64,000 bases of DNA from contig NZ_JAMOFV010000006.1 of the NCBI RefSeq assembly GCF_023656515.1, positions 2,667,957 through 2,731,956 of the forward strand. Reading direction: 5' to 3'. Shown here piece by piece: positions 1 through 13,710 of this stretch; the stretch's first letter is position 1; every line of letters begins with the position of its first letter. Origin of the DNA: Clostridium swellfunianum. GTDB taxonomy: Bacteria; Bacillota; Clostridia; Clostridiales; Clostridiaceae. The notes under the pieces are model-generated. The model worked only from the letters and a program-made list of their open reading frames with translations. It searched no databases and was not told where the DNA came from. A program made the translations under genes and the position numbers.

Positions 1-644
1 AATATTAACGGTCCTAGATAGTCATTCCATACTGACATCATATTTAAAACACCTATAAGTATTAATGGAGCTTTCATCATAGGAACAAATATTTTTAAGA
101 ATATCTGAAAATCATTTGCTCCGTCAATGTAAGCAGCTTCCTCAAAGTCTTTTGGTATTCCCATTAAGAATTGTCTTAAGAGGAAAATATAATAGGCTGA
201 ACCAAAGAAAGATGGTATAATTAATGGCTTTAACGTATTAATCCAGTTAAGCAGTTTAAATTCCATATAAAGAGGTATCATCGTAACATCCCAAGGAATC
301 ATCATAGTAGCTAAAAGTACCATGAAGATTATATTTCTTCCTTTAAAATCATACCTTGCAAAACCATATGCCACAAGAGATACTGATATTACTGTACCTG
401 CTGTAGTCATAACAGTTATTAAAACAGAATTTAATAGATATGTTCCAAAGGGCTGTGATTTCCAAGCTTCTGCAAAGTTACCAAACTTCCATATAGAAGG
501 CAATATTTTAGGAGGGTACATCATTGCTTCCGATTCTGTTTTAAAAGATGTTAATATCATCCATATAAATGGCACCAGGAAGTATAGAGACAAGGCTCCT
601 AAGAAGACGTATGCTAAGGTTTTTTGCATTTTTGTAAGCTTCAT
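1..644 (-). CDS. Sugar ABC transporter permease, MalG type (C-terminus cut off by window edge)
   Basis: Inner-membrane permease of a CUT1 carbohydrate importer. Reading the minus strand from ATG at 644 gives MKLTKMQKTLAYVFLGALS followed by several hydrophobic segments and the EAA loop (EEAAYIDGAND) that contacts the ATPase. About 214 residues are visible of a usual 275-300, and the 3' end lies outside the window. The start directly abuts the stop of the upstream permease (645), as expected for translational coupling. It forms an operon with the permease at 645-1559 and the binding protein at 1628-2851. No ATPase gene is visible; CUT1 systems often share MsmX/MsiK. The neighbouring beta-galactosidase suggests a galactoside substrate, which is inference. 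Confidence 0.93.
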   Translation of the reverse strand, partial: MKLTKMQKTLAYVFLGALSLYFLVPFIWMILTSFKTESEAMMYPPKILPSIWKFGNFAEAWKSQPFGTYLLNSVLITVMTTAGTVISVSLVAYGFARYDFKGRNIIFMVLLATMMIPWDVTMIPLYMEFKLLNWINTLKPLIIPSFFGSAYYIFLLRQFLMGIPKDFEEAAYIDGANDFQIFLKIFVPMMKAPLILIGVLNMMSVWNDYLGPLI

Positions 645-1559
645 TTATTTCGCCCCCTTCTTACTAGAAACTTCATTTTCATAAAATACCCACATGGAAG
701 ATGATTTAAAAATAAGTGCAGTTAAAGCTAAAATCACAATAAACATAAACCAAGCATTGGCACTTGCATATCCTAGCTTAAAATGTTTGAAAGCATTATT
801 ATAGACAAACATTCCATAGAAATAAGTAGATTTTGATGGTCCTCCATTGGTTAACAGCAAAGCTAAAGTAAGCTGCTGGAGTGCACCAATGGTACTTGTT
901 ATAACATTAAATAAAATAGTCGGACTCAGCATCGGCAGTGTTATACTGAAAAATCTTCTTATTGGGCTTGCTCCGTCTATAGAAGCTGCTTCATAAAGCT
1001 CTATAGGAATATTTTTTAGGCCAGTGTAGAATATAAGCATTAAAGTACCAAGTCCCCATATGCTGGCAATAACCATAGCTATGAGCGCCCAGCTAGGACT
1101 GCTTAACCACCTCGGTCCCTCTATCCCCAATAAAGAAAGAAGATAATTTAACAGACCATATTCCGAGTTAAGTATCCAACCCCATATTATTGAAACCGCA
1201 ACACCAGAAACTACAGAAGGAAGGTAGAAAATAGTTCTGAAAACTCCTACTCCCTTAACTGGTTGTGATATTAATACAGCTAATATAAGCGAAACAATAA
1301 TGTTTAGCGGAACAAAAATTAGTGCAAATTTTACAGTAATCCATATGGACTTCCCAAACTGAGCATCTTTCGTAAACATCTGAATATAATTACCAAAACC
1401 AATAAATTCAGGCTTTCCTATTACTGGCCAGTTAAAGAAGCTCATTATAAGTGACATTATGAGAGGTCCCATAGTAAATACTAAAAGTCCTATTACCCAG
1501 GGAGATATAAACAATAATGGTATGATGGATTTTTTATTTCTTGCAATATTAGCAGCCAT
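645..1559 (-). CDS. Sugar ABC transporter permease, MalF/UgpA type
   Basis: First permease of the CUT1 importer, 304 residues and full length. Six or so hydrophobic segments are visible, beginning with IIPLLFISPWVIGLLVF. The EAA motif (YEAASIDGASPIRRFFSITL) lies at about residues 190-210. An AGGAGG site seven bases before ATG 1559 supports the start. It lies 68 bases after the binding-protein gene, with a hairpin between them, and is followed without a gap by the second permease. Family assignment is firm; the transported sugar is not known. Confidence 0.95.
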   Translation of the reverse strand: MAANIARNKKSIIPLLFISPWVIGLLVFTMGPLIMSLIMSFFNWPVIGKPEFIGFGNYIQMFTKDAQFGKSIWITVKFALIFVPLNIIVSLILAVLISQPVKGVGVFRTIFYLPSVVSGVAVSIIWGWILNSEYGLLNYLLSLLGIEGPRWLSSPSWALIAMVIASIWGLGTLMLIFYTGLKNIPIELYEAASIDGASPIRRFFSITLPMLSPTILFNVITSTIGALQQLTLALLLTNGGPSKSTYFYGMFVYNNAFKHFKLGYASANAWFMFIVILALTALIFKSSSMWVFYENEVSSKKGAK

Positions 1560-1582
1560 ATAGTTTCCTCCTCTAATTTAAG

Positions 1583-1622
1583 TAAATAGGTTACCCAATT
1601 CTAAATTAAGGTAACCTATTTA
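1583..1622 (-). promoter_or_regulatory. Intercistronic hairpin between binding protein and permease
   Basis: A 13-bp perfect inverted repeat (TAAATAGGTTACC and its complement) around a 14-nt loop lies between the binding-protein stop and the permease RBS. Such hairpins in sugar ABC operons usually partially terminate transcription or protect the upstream message, giving more binding protein than permease. The function is inferred from position. Confidence 0.6.
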
Positions 1623-1627
1623 AATTC

Positions 1628-2851
1628 TTATTTAACTACTTCATCAAGCGCTTTTTTAGGATCCATTTTTACTTCAGGATTAAATATCTTCGAAATAGAT
1701 TCTGCAAGCTTTTCACTTACTTCGCTCCAGTTATCTATCTTAAAGGAAGAGGATACATATCCTTGGCTTTGATCAAGCATCTTGTAGAATACTGAGTAAA
1801 CAGGATCCGTAACTAACTTTTCAGATTCAGCTACATTCTTTAAAACCGGAAGGTCTGTACCTATTCTCATTTTGTTCGCTTCTTCAGAGGTGTAGAACTT
1901 TATAAACTTCCAGGCTGCATCCTTATTTTTTGACTTATTGTATATAGACATACCTGAAGAATTTACCACGCTGACCGATTTCTTATCCTTTTGGAAGCTT
2001 GGCAGCGGAGCTACTCCAAAATCAATTTTTTCATCCTTAAGACTTTGAACAGACCACGCACCACTTACATACATTCCAATCAAGCCTGACTTTACTTCTT
2101 TTGTTCCTGAACCCTCAGAAACTATAGCTATCTTGTCCTTAACCATGCCTTGGAACTTATTAAATACCTCTATAGACTTATCGCTATTTGCATTTCCAGC
2201 TATTTCCCCATCTTTACCTACAAATGATGTTCCGTTACTCCATAGATAGTGTTCAAAGTCATATGGGTCTGGTTCCATTGGAAATACAAATCCATATTGT
2301 TTCTTGGATGTATCAGTCAATTTTTTAGCTGTTTCTATTAAATCATCCCAAGTCCAATTTTCCTTTGGATAGGAAACCTTTTTTTCATCAAATAATTTCT
2401 TGTTATAAAATACCACATGTGTTGTATATCCTATTGGAAGACCATAAGTAACACTACCTATAGAGTTGTAACCAAATAAAGTTTCATAATAATTATCTTT
2501 TTTGAAATCTTTATCCTCTTTCATCAGCTTGTCTAAAGGCTCTAATCCATCCTTGTACCTTGGATAATTCCACATGTACATTACGTCCGGTGCGTCTCCA
2601 GCTCCAAAGCCCGCTGCTATCTTTGTATCAAAATTATCACCGTAAGCTTCGAGTTGCACTTTTATTCCTGGATTAGCTTCTTCAAATTTTTGAACTATTT
2701 TTTTCTGAACATCAAGTGTATCCTCAGTATCCCAAGTTGCAAACCTGATGGTAGTTTGCGAAGAATCCTTGGTATCTGCCGGCTTGCTACATCCAGCAAA
2801 AACTGATGCTGCTAAAACACTTGCTAGCATTAAAGACATAACTTTTCTCAT
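1628..2851 (-). CDS. Extracellular sugar-binding lipoprotein (family 1 solute-binding protein)
   Basis: Captures the sugar outside the cell for the permeases downstream. The 407-residue protein begins with a lipoprotein signal (hydrophobic stretch, lipobox VFAGC, Cys at about residue 20) and continues with the typical family-1 fold: RFATWD near residue 37, VVFYNKKLFDEKKVSYP and the TWDDLIETAKKLT element. ATG at 2851 follows a GGGGG RBS. It is the first gene of the operon and has a recognisable promoter with cre-like and inverted-repeat sites upstream. The specificity is unproven; the adjacent lacZ suggests lactose or another beta-galactoside. Confidence 0.95.
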   Translation of the reverse strand: MRKVMSLMLASVLAASVFAGCSKPADTKDSSQTTIRFATWDTEDTLDVQKKIVQKFEEANPGIKVQLEAYGDNFDTKIAAGFGAGDAPDVMYMWNYPRYKDGLEPLDKLMKEDKDFKKDNYYETLFGYNSIGSVTYGLPIGYTTHVVFYNKKLFDEKKVSYPKENWTWDDLIETAKKLTDTSKKQYGFVFPMEPDPYDFEHYLWSNGTSFVGKDGEIAGNANSDKSIEVFNKFQGMVKDKIAIVSEGSGTKEVKSGLIGMYVSGAWSVQSLKDEKIDFGVAPLPSFQKDKKSVSVVNSSGMSIYNKSKNKDAAWKFIKFYTSEEANKMRIGTDLPVLKNVAESEKLVTDPVYSVFYKMLDQSQGYVSSSFKIDNWSEVSEKLAESISKIFNPEVKMDPKKALDEVVK

Positions 2852-2904
2852 AGATAAATCCCCCTACTTTTTTATTTTTGCAATTGTTTGATTTTTGTAA
2901 TTAT

Positions 2905-2933
2905 AGAATATAACTTTTTTAGTAAAATGTCAA
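2905..2933 (-). promoter_or_regulatory. Sigma-A type promoter of the sugar ABC operon
   Basis: On the minus strand TTGACA (2928-2933) is followed after 17 bases by TATTCT (2905-2910), about 55 bases before the binding-protein start. A TTTTACTA half-site lies in the spacer (2920-2927). The boxes are seen directly; activity is inferred. Confidence 0.6.
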
Positions 2934-2942
2934 CGTTTTCTC
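2927..2942. promoter_or_regulatory. Candidate cre (CcpA) site overlapping the -35 box
   Basis: The minus strand reads GAGAAAACGTTGACAT, matching the core of the Gram-positive cre consensus (G-N-AA-N-CG-N-W-NN-CAW), with mismatches at the first two positions. It overlaps TTGACA of the operon promoter, a position that would give glucose repression by CcpA. It is one site identified by eye. Confidence 0.4.
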
Positions 2943-2958
2943 GATAATTTTAACTGCT

Positions 2959-2981
2959 TTTTACTATTATTTTTAGTAAAA
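2959..2981. promoter_or_regulatory. Operator-like inverted repeat TTTTACTA-N7-TAGTAAAA, ABC operon copy
   Basis: A perfect 8-bp inverted repeat with a 7-bp spacer lies upstream of the binding-protein promoter. The same arms and spacing recur at 6242-6264 upstream of the beta-galactosidase. Recurrence at both transcription units suggests one shared local regulator, whose gene is not identified in the window. Confidence 0.55.
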
Positions 2982-2997
2982 CCTATCATGTTATTTA

Positions 2998-3050
2998 TTA
3001 TATAGCATAACCCTTTGATTAGCGACCAACCACAAGGTTATGCTATATAA
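2998..3050 (-). terminator. Hairpin just after lacZ
   Basis: A 15-bp perfect inverted repeat (TATAGCATAACC arms, 23-nt loop) begins immediately beyond the beta-galactosidase stop. The following sequence is AT-rich but not a clean T-tract, so it may be a terminator or an mRNA 3'-end stabiliser. Confidence 0.5.
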
Positions 3051-3051
3051 A

Positions 3052-6160
<3,109 letters not shown>

Positions 6161-6241
6161 AATAAAATCGTTGTCTAACCTCATCATTAAGAAAAAACAG
6201 TTCAGCTTTCAAATTGTACTGAAATTGTTTTCTATAATGAA

Positions 6242-6264
6242 TTTTACTATATATTTTAGTAAAA
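6242..6264. promoter_or_regulatory. Operator-like inverted repeat TTTTACTA-N7-TAGTAAAA, lacZ copy
   Basis: Same arms and spacing as at 2959-2981, about 120-140 bases upstream of the lacZ start. On the minus strand it covers a possible -35/spacer (TTTACT, then CATTAT 18 bases later), so binding could block transcription. Promoter assignment is tentative. Confidence 0.5.
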
Positions 6265-6302
6265 AACAATGATATTTTACTAAAATATCATTGTTTTTTA
6301 CT
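6258..6302. repeat. 45-nt perfect palindrome upstream of lacZ
   Basis: Two 22-base arms (6258-6279 and 6281-6302) are perfect reverse complements around a single base. The centre contains TTTTACTAAAA, the half-site motif of the nearby operators, and the left arm overlaps the operator at 6242-6264. The rest of the 6142-6454 gap holds only these sites and the hairpin at 6369-6439; no gene is seen in it. Confidence 0.8.
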
Positions 6303-6368
6303 GTTTTAAGTTAACTATAAGATACTCATATTACCTTTCTTACAGAATAAGTAATTATTGTTTTTTAG

Positions 6369-6439
6369 ATTATTGTTTACAAAAATAAAATAACTACTGA
6401 GATATACCCAGTAGTTATTTTATTTTTGTAAACAATAAT
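6369..6439. terminator. Strong bidirectional terminator hairpin
   Basis: A 31-bp perfect inverted repeat around a 9-nt loop. The CAGTAGTT core is flanked by A- and T-tracts on both sides, so it can terminate on either strand. It lies 16 bases beyond the stop of the DUF975 gene. Confidence 0.75.
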
Positions 6440-6454
6440 TTTTATTTATTAATT

Positions 6455-7129
6455 TTAATAGCCATTTCCCACATTTCCAGAAAATGAGTTTCGCTTTAAG
6501 TCTTCATAAAAATTAGCCTTTGCTGTATTATAATAGGCTCCCAACCAAAGAAGTCCAATCCCAAGACTTAAAAGACTCAATAAAAACCATCCTGCAAAGC
6601 TTAATACAAAAACAAAATATTTACCTTTGTTGCCTCTCATAAGCTCTTTGCTTGCCCTAAGGGCATCTGTTGAACTCATGCCAGGATTGTCATTCATAAT
6701 AAAATATGACATAGAATAGCTGATAGCTGCTATTATTCCTGGAATTATAAGAAGTAATGACCATAAAATTACAAATATCATAGTTAAAAGATTTAAAAGA
6801 AACGCATTACCAAAATTTTTAAACCCACTGAACAAGTCTTCAAGCTGAGGGTTATTTTCCCTTGATAGCCTTAGAAAGTAAAGTGCTGCACCAAGATTAA
6901 GAGGTCCTGCTACTATTAAACTAATTATCGAGGCAAAACCGTTAGCCCCACTTGAAGTTCTGACTAAATTGCCATTAATATTAGTATAAGTTATTCCTCT
7001 TGAGGCAAAAGCCTGGGTTAATATCCAAGTTATTAAGACAACTAAAACAGCCATCATCCATCTTCCAGCTAATTGATATTTGGCCAGCTGTTTATATTCC
7101 GAATTAAGTTTTTGACCACCTTCGTACAA
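6455..7129 (-). CDS. DUF975 family membrane protein
   Basis: Integral membrane protein of 224 residues with four to five hydrophobic stretches (WMMAVLVVLITWILTQAF, FASIISLIVAGPLNLGAALYF, FLLNLLTMIFVILWSLLLII, YFVFVLSFAGWFLLSLLSL). The motif Y-NDNPGMSSTDALRASKELMRGNK is characteristic of DUF975. No biochemical role is established. The start is a TTG at 7129 behind AGGAG with about nine bases of spacing; the ATG just upstream runs into a stop after two codons. Single gene ending in the strong hairpin. Confidence 0.85.
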   Translation of the reverse strand: MYEGGQKLNSEYKQLAKYQLAGRWMMAVLVVLITWILTQAFASRGITYTNINGNLVRTSSGANGFASIISLIVAGPLNLGAALYFLRLSRENNPQLEDLFSGFKNFGNAFLLNLLTMIFVILWSLLLIIPGIIAAISYSMSYFIMNDNPGMSSTDALRASKELMRGNKGKYFVFVLSFAGWFLLSLLSLGIGLLWLGAYYNTAKANFYEDLKRNSFSGNVGNGY

Positions 7130-7194
7130 TTAATTCATCTCCTTTTTATTTTTAACATACATTTCTATTTTATTTGTATAAAATGATTATTATT

Positions 7195-7995
7195 CTAAGC
7201 TAAGAACATAAACATTCTAAGCACGTCAAAATAGTTGTCTGCCTTAAATTCAACGGTTGTTGTATTTGAGAGCCTAGCTCCCGGATAGAATGAAGCTGCA
7301 TAGGCATACTTATGATTTAAGTATCCTATCTCAACTTTAAAGTTTTCTGGAAGCTTAATCAAACACTTTTTATAATCTCCTCTTAAAGCTTCTTCAACTC
7401 CAGTCTTTATTTTTTCATTAGCAAGTTCTGGATGAATACTTATTACAGAGTTTCCTACACCTTTCTTTACAGCTGTAGTCTTAATGTTTTGACTTGTTCC
7501 TCTAACAATTTCACAAAGTTCTTCGTCTCCACTAACAAACACTACAGGCACTCCAATTAATGCAGCTGTATAAGCATTAATTATAAATTCGCTTGCTATC
7601 TCTCCGTTTATTTTTATATAATTGACCTTACTGTTGTTTAAAGTATGAGATAATGGATTCCCGCCTAGACTTCCTGCTGAATGGTATCCAGTCATGATAG
7701 CAGCATCAAAACTTTCGTCAAGCTCCTGCATCATGCAGAACGGATGTCTACTCCACCCCCTAATTAATTTAGTGTTTTTAGGAAGTTTTTTTATATCAAT
7801 ATTTCTAGCAGAATCATGCGCATCCTTTATCCAAATATCCTCTGCTCCTGCTGCCATTGCCCCTTGACAAGCCGCTATAACCTCATTAGTCATTTGATCA
7901 GCAAAATCATTAAAATCGGATAAATCCTTCTCTGTTTCATTCCAATGAACTGTTCCAGTAACACCCTCTATGTCTGCGCTAATATAAATTTTCAT
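7195..7995 (-). CDS. dppA: M55 family D-aminopeptidase (DppA-like)
   Basis: Zinc-dependent D-aminopeptidase that removes D-amino acids such as D-Ala from short peptides, as expected in peptidoglycan peptide salvage. 266 residues, close to B. subtilis DppA (274). Family landmarks: N-terminal ISADIEGVTG with the metal-binding Asp/Glu, KDAHDSARN, MTGYHSAG and LSHTLN. Here it is not followed by the dipeptide permease genes seen in B. subtilis. The LD-carboxypeptidase at 8429-9463 lies on the same strand and could act on the same class of muropeptides, which is inference. The leader contains SD-bearing repeats (8002-8060). Confidence 0.9.
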   Translation of the reverse strand: MKIYISADIEGVTGTVHWNETEKDLSDFNDFADQMTNEVIAACQGAMAAGAEDIWIKDAHDSARNIDIKKLPKNTKLIRGWSRHPFCMMQELDESFDAAIMTGYHSAGSLGGNPLSHTLNNSKVNYIKINGEIASEFIINAYTAALIGVPVVFVSGDEELCEIVRGTSQNIKTTAVKKGVGNSVISIHPELANEKIKTGVEEALRGDYKKCLIKLPENFKVEIGYLNHKYAYAASFYPGARLSNTTTVEFKADNYFDVLRMFMFLA

Positions 7996-8001
7996 ATACG
8001 T

Positions 8002-8060
8002 CCCTCCTACACTTCTTTATGCCTCCTGTATTCCTTGTATGCTCATAGAAATAATTAGTC
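8002..8060 (-). repeat. SD-bearing repeat family, copy upstream of dppA
   Basis: On the minus strand AAGGAATACAGGAGG occurs once, followed 19 bases later by a second GTAGGAGGGA that serves as the dppA RBS. This matches the core of the 45-46 bp units at 9472, 28533 and 32482, though here the second unit is shortened. Confidence 0.55.
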
Positions 8061-8183
8061 TTTACTCCCTGAAATTAGTTTACTTAATTATATTTATAAG
8101 CTGACTTTTAAATTACTATTTTTGACTATAATCATTCACCTTGGTGATACTAATATTGAATTATACCAGGGAGGTGATTAATT

Positions 8184-8396
8184 ATGACTAAAGCTGCTAA
8201 AGATGACAGAATACTATCTACACCATCTGTTACAGGCTCTCATGGGACTTCGGAATCGTCAAACCTAACAATTGATTCTGGGCATGTTGGTGCCAGTAAC
8301 AAATCATTCTTTCTAGAATTTGATGACACATCAAATGACAAAACTAATAGAGAAAAAACTATAAATTTAAAACCAGGCACATATAATAGAAAGTAA
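8184..8396 (+). CDS. Small hypothetical protein, 70 residues
   Basis: Not recognised. Supported as a gene by GGGAGGTGAT eight bases before ATG 8184 and by a hairpin terminator directly after the stop. The product is hydrophilic and rich in Ser, Thr, Asp and Asn, without Cys, Trp or a membrane segment, so probably a disordered cytoplasmic protein. It faces the LD-carboxypeptidase gene convergently. A sporulation-associated role is possible in this kind of genome, but nothing in the sequence shows it. Confidence 0.65.
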   Translation: MTKAAKDDRILSTPSVTGSHGTSESSNLTIDSGHVGASNKSFFLEFDDTSNDKTNREKTINLKPGTYNRK

Positions 8397-8401
8397 GTAA
8401 T

Positions 8402-8425
8402 GGCACATGGATATCATGTGCCTTT
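8402..8425 (+). terminator. Terminator of the 70-residue gene
   Basis: Stem GGCACATG / CATGTGCC with a 5-nt loop followed by TTTCC; it lies between convergent genes. Confidence 0.65.
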
Positions 8426-8428
8426 CCG

Positions 8429-9463
8429 TTAAATAAAAGGATTCTCTAAAAGCATAACTTCTTTTGTTTTTGGGTTTATACTAACCTTGCAGCCTAAAGG
8501 TACTATTATTTTGGGATCAGTATGTCCAAAATCCATATTCATTACTATAGGAATATCTGTAATTCCAAATTCGATTCTAAAGATATTTTCTACCGTTTTA
8601 TAAAGTTCCTCTTTTTCTTCCTCTGAATAACCCTTTGGTCTTCCGAACATTATACCTTTAACATTGTCTAAAATCCCTTGAATACCGTAATTTCTAAGCA
8701 TATACCCTACTTGAAGAGGCAACGGCTTATCCTCTGACATTTCAAAAAATAATACCTTATCATTCCAAAACTTTTTATCCGGCCAATATTTAGTGCCCTT
8801 TAGAAATTCCAGGACCTCAATGCAACCTCCCCATAAAACTCCCTCTGTCATTTCTTCTCCCTGTAAAAATAACCATCCTTCATTTTCATAGAAACTTTCA
8901 CACTGACCTATAGTTTCTTTATTGTTCCAATCCTTATATTTGTCGCACCATTTGTCATAAGTCTTATAGGAAAGCAAACCAAAGTCATCAAACAAGAACT
9001 CATTTAAGTGCTGTTCAAACTGAATTGGCAAGTGTTTAAGCTGAGCAAATCCCGACATTATAGAAGGGCCGTAAAAGGTTACCATTCCTAAAGAATTAAG
9101 ATATGTCAGATAAGCAGTAGCATCTGAATAACCCATTATAAACTTAGGACTTTTTAGTATCATTTCTGTATCTAAATACTTTAATATTCTCACAGATTCG
9201 TAGCCGCCAATGGAGGCAATAATTCCATCAATACTATCATCAGCAAAAGCCCTATTCAAATCTTCAGCTCGAAGCTTAGGGTTTTTATAAAGCTCCTCTG
9301 GAGACATCCTAGCTGTTGGCATCTCAACTATTTCAAAACCAAATAAATCTCTTAGGTTTTTAAGTCCTAGCTCATAGATATCAGGAAACAAATATGGTAC
9401 ACCACTTGATGGTGAGGCCACTGCTATTTTTGAACCTGTTTTAAGCCTTCTTGGTTTTAACAT
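8429..9463 (-). CDS. LD-carboxypeptidase family protein (S66, MccF-like)
   Basis: Serine peptidase family that cleaves the L,D bond of muropeptide tetrapeptides or, in the MccF branch, inactivates microcin-C-like peptide nucleotides. 344 residues. Visible S66 landmarks are KIAVASPSSG at the N-terminus, MGYSDATAYL carrying the nucleophile Ser (about 115), GGCIEVL and a C-terminal FGHTDP with the catalytic His. The length and the insertion around 155-195 favour the MccF-like branch over short LdcA. The start has an AAGGGGG RBS that lies within the repeat array at 9472-9541. The choice between murein recycling and antibiotic immunity cannot be made from sequence alone. Confidence 0.85.
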   Translation of the reverse strand: MLKPRRLKTGSKIAVASPSSGVPYLFPDIYELGLKNLRDLFGFEIVEMPTARMSPEELYKNPKLRAEDLNRAFADDSIDGIIASIGGYESVRILKYLDTEMILKSPKFIMGYSDATAYLTYLNSLGMVTFYGPSIMSGFAQLKHLPIQFEQHLNEFLFDDFGLLSYKTYDKWCDKYKDWNNKETIGQCESFYENEGWLFLQGEEMTEGVLWGGCIEVLEFLKGTKYWPDKKFWNDKVLFFEMSEDKPLPLQVGYMLRNYGIQGILDNVKGIMFGRPKGYSEEEKEELYKTVENIFRIEFGITDIPIVMNMDFGHTDPKIIVPLGCKVSINPKTKEVMLLENPFI

Positions 9464-9471
9464 ATTATCTT

Positions 9472-9541
9472 CCCCCTTGCATTCCTTTTTTGCACGCAGA
9501 AATTATCAATTCCTACGCCCCTTGTATTCCTTGTTATGACG
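9472..9541 (-). repeat. Two tandem 45-bp SD-bearing repeat units upstream of the LD-carboxypeptidase
   Basis: The minus strand carries AAGGAATRCAAGGGG twice, 45 bases apart, joined by CGTAGGAATTGATAATT. The array fills the whole gap between the stop of the metallophosphoesterase (9542) and the next start, and the proximal unit supplies the RBS. Confidence 0.8.
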
Positions 9542-10339
9542 CTAATTACTTTCTATTTCTATTAAACTCACCTGACTTCTATTCATAAACCTTATAGGAA
9601 GCCTTGTTGTACCAACACCACTATCTACGTATAACACTGTGTTTTTCTCTAGTTTATATATTCCTTTATTGAACTTTGGAAGAAACCCTTGGTCTGGTGC
9701 TATTGCAGCTCCCATGAAGGGAAATCTAATTTGCCCTCCATGTGTGTGCCCACATAGGATTAAGTCACACCCAATATTCTTATGATCTATAACCACATCA
9801 GGTTTATGACTTAACAAGATAGTGAAATGGCCGCAGTCTATTCCTTGTAGTGTTTTATTCAAATCTCCTAATTGATTTAATGAATAATCTATGCCACATA
9901 TATTTAACTGATATTCTTTAAAACTTTTAGTACAGCTGCTATTTAATAGTACTCTTATATTTCTTTTTGAAATACCTTCTAATAAAGAACTTATGCTTTT
10001 ACTATTACGCTCATGATTTCCTGGCACGTAAAATATATTCTCATTCAAGCTATATAAATTTTCTAGAAAATTGTATACATTAGCATAATCCTTAGTTCGT
10101 TTATCTATTAAGTCTCCAGTAATTACTATCAAATCAGGCATATCTTCTTTAACCAATTTTAAAACTCTGTTGTTATACTTAAAGTTATGATAATCAGTTA
10201 TTTGTAATACCTTTACCTTTCCTTTGTTCTTAAATTTATTAGTTTTTATACTTATAACAGCAAGCTTTGGAAAATTAGTTTCGAAATATACTTGAAACAA
10301 TATTAAAATAAAAGCAACAAGTAGAATTTTTAATATCAT
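9542..10339 (-). CDS. Membrane-anchored metallophosphoesterase (YkuE/YaeI-like)
   Basis: Binuclear-metal phosphoesterase with an N-terminal membrane segment (ILKILLVAFILILFQVYF). The calcineurin-like motifs are in order: ITDYHNFK, GDLIDKR, PGNHERN and CGHTHGGQIRFP. About 265 residues, as in the YkuE group. I start it at ATG 10339, which has GGAGG eight bases upstream; the ATG five codons earlier lacks an RBS. The substrate is unknown; relatives act on lipid or UDP-sugar phosphates. It is probably cotranscribed with the LD-carboxypeptidase, separated only by the repeat array. Confidence 0.88.
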   Translation of the reverse strand: MILKILLVAFILILFQVYFETNFPKLAVISIKTNKFKNKGKVKVLQITDYHNFKYNNRVLKLVKEDMPDLIVITGDLIDKRTKDYANVYNFLENLYSLNENIFYVPGNHERNSKSISSLLEGISKRNIRVLLNSSCTKSFKEYQLNICGIDYSLNQLGDLNKTLQGIDCGHFTILLSHKPDVVIDHKNIGCDLILCGHTHGGQIRFPFMGAAIAPDQGFLPKFNKGIYKLEKNTVLYVDSGVGTTRLPIRFMNRSQVSLIEIESN

Positions 10340-10465
10340 TAAGCTATCCTCCATTTACATTGATGGATATATTTGTATATAAGTGTAATATACAGCAACA
10401 GAAATAACAAGCAAAATAAATTAAGCTATACTATAAAATAGATTTAAATGCAGGGAGGTAAATAA

Positions 10466-10719
10466 ATGTCAGCAAAAGAGGACGCAAGATTAGAAGTAAT
10501 AAACAAACTTACTATCCATATAGAAAGCTTGAAATGGATACGGAAATACATACTCTAAGAGATGACCTTAATAAGGAAACTTATGAAAGTGCAGATAAGT
10601 ACTTACTTAATTTAAAAAGCTTACTAGGTAAATTAATTCAACTTAAAGAGCTTAATTCTGATGAACTTAAGATATTAGAGGAAATGATAGAAGATACCAA
10701 CTTAATTAAAGAGTTATAA
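10466..10719 (+). pseudogene. Small acidic helical protein interrupted by a frameshift
   Basis: Not recognised. A strong RBS (GGGAGGT) precedes ATG 10466, whose frame reads MSAKEDARLEVINKLTIHIESL and then stops at 10556. The next frame is open from before this ATG to 10717 and encodes 61 residues rich in Leu, Glu and Lys (DELKILEEMIEDTNLIKEL), but its ATG at 10534 has no RBS. One extra A in the AAA at 10532-10534 would fuse the two parts into about 84 residues. It is either a frameshift mutation, a base-calling error, or two overlapping small genes. Confidence 0.5.
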
Positions 10720-10741
10720 CTAAAGAAGGCAAAATAATAGT

Positions 10742-10775
10742 GAGCATCTACCTTTATTAATAGAATGCTCCCTAT
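10742..10775 (+). terminator. Weak hairpin after the small gene
   Basis: GAGCAT / ATGCTC, six base pairs with a 17-nt loop, followed by CCTATTTAT. Only a weak terminator candidate between convergent genes. Confidence 0.3.
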
Positions 10776-10788
10776 TTATACTGCATTA

Positions 10789-13641
<2,853 letters not shown>

Positions 13642-13710
13642 TTAATTATTTAAATTATAATGCTTTTATGCTACTTTCAAAATGCATATTATTGACTAAA
13701 ATATGTACAA

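Noticed and set aside
322-684. 120-codon plus-strand ORF at the window start
   Set aside because: It is antisense to two sugar permeases whose products match a known family; no RBS.
7463-9541. CRISPR array, because of the repeated ccccttgtattcc segments near 9472
   Set aside because: Spacing is strict tandem duplication with related rather than unique spacers, only one to three units, and no cas genes.
10534-10719. 61-residue ORF as an independent gene
   Set aside because: There is no Shine-Dalgarno before its ATG, while a strong one stands before an ATG 68 bases upstream in the neighbouring frame; treated as part of a frameshifted gene.
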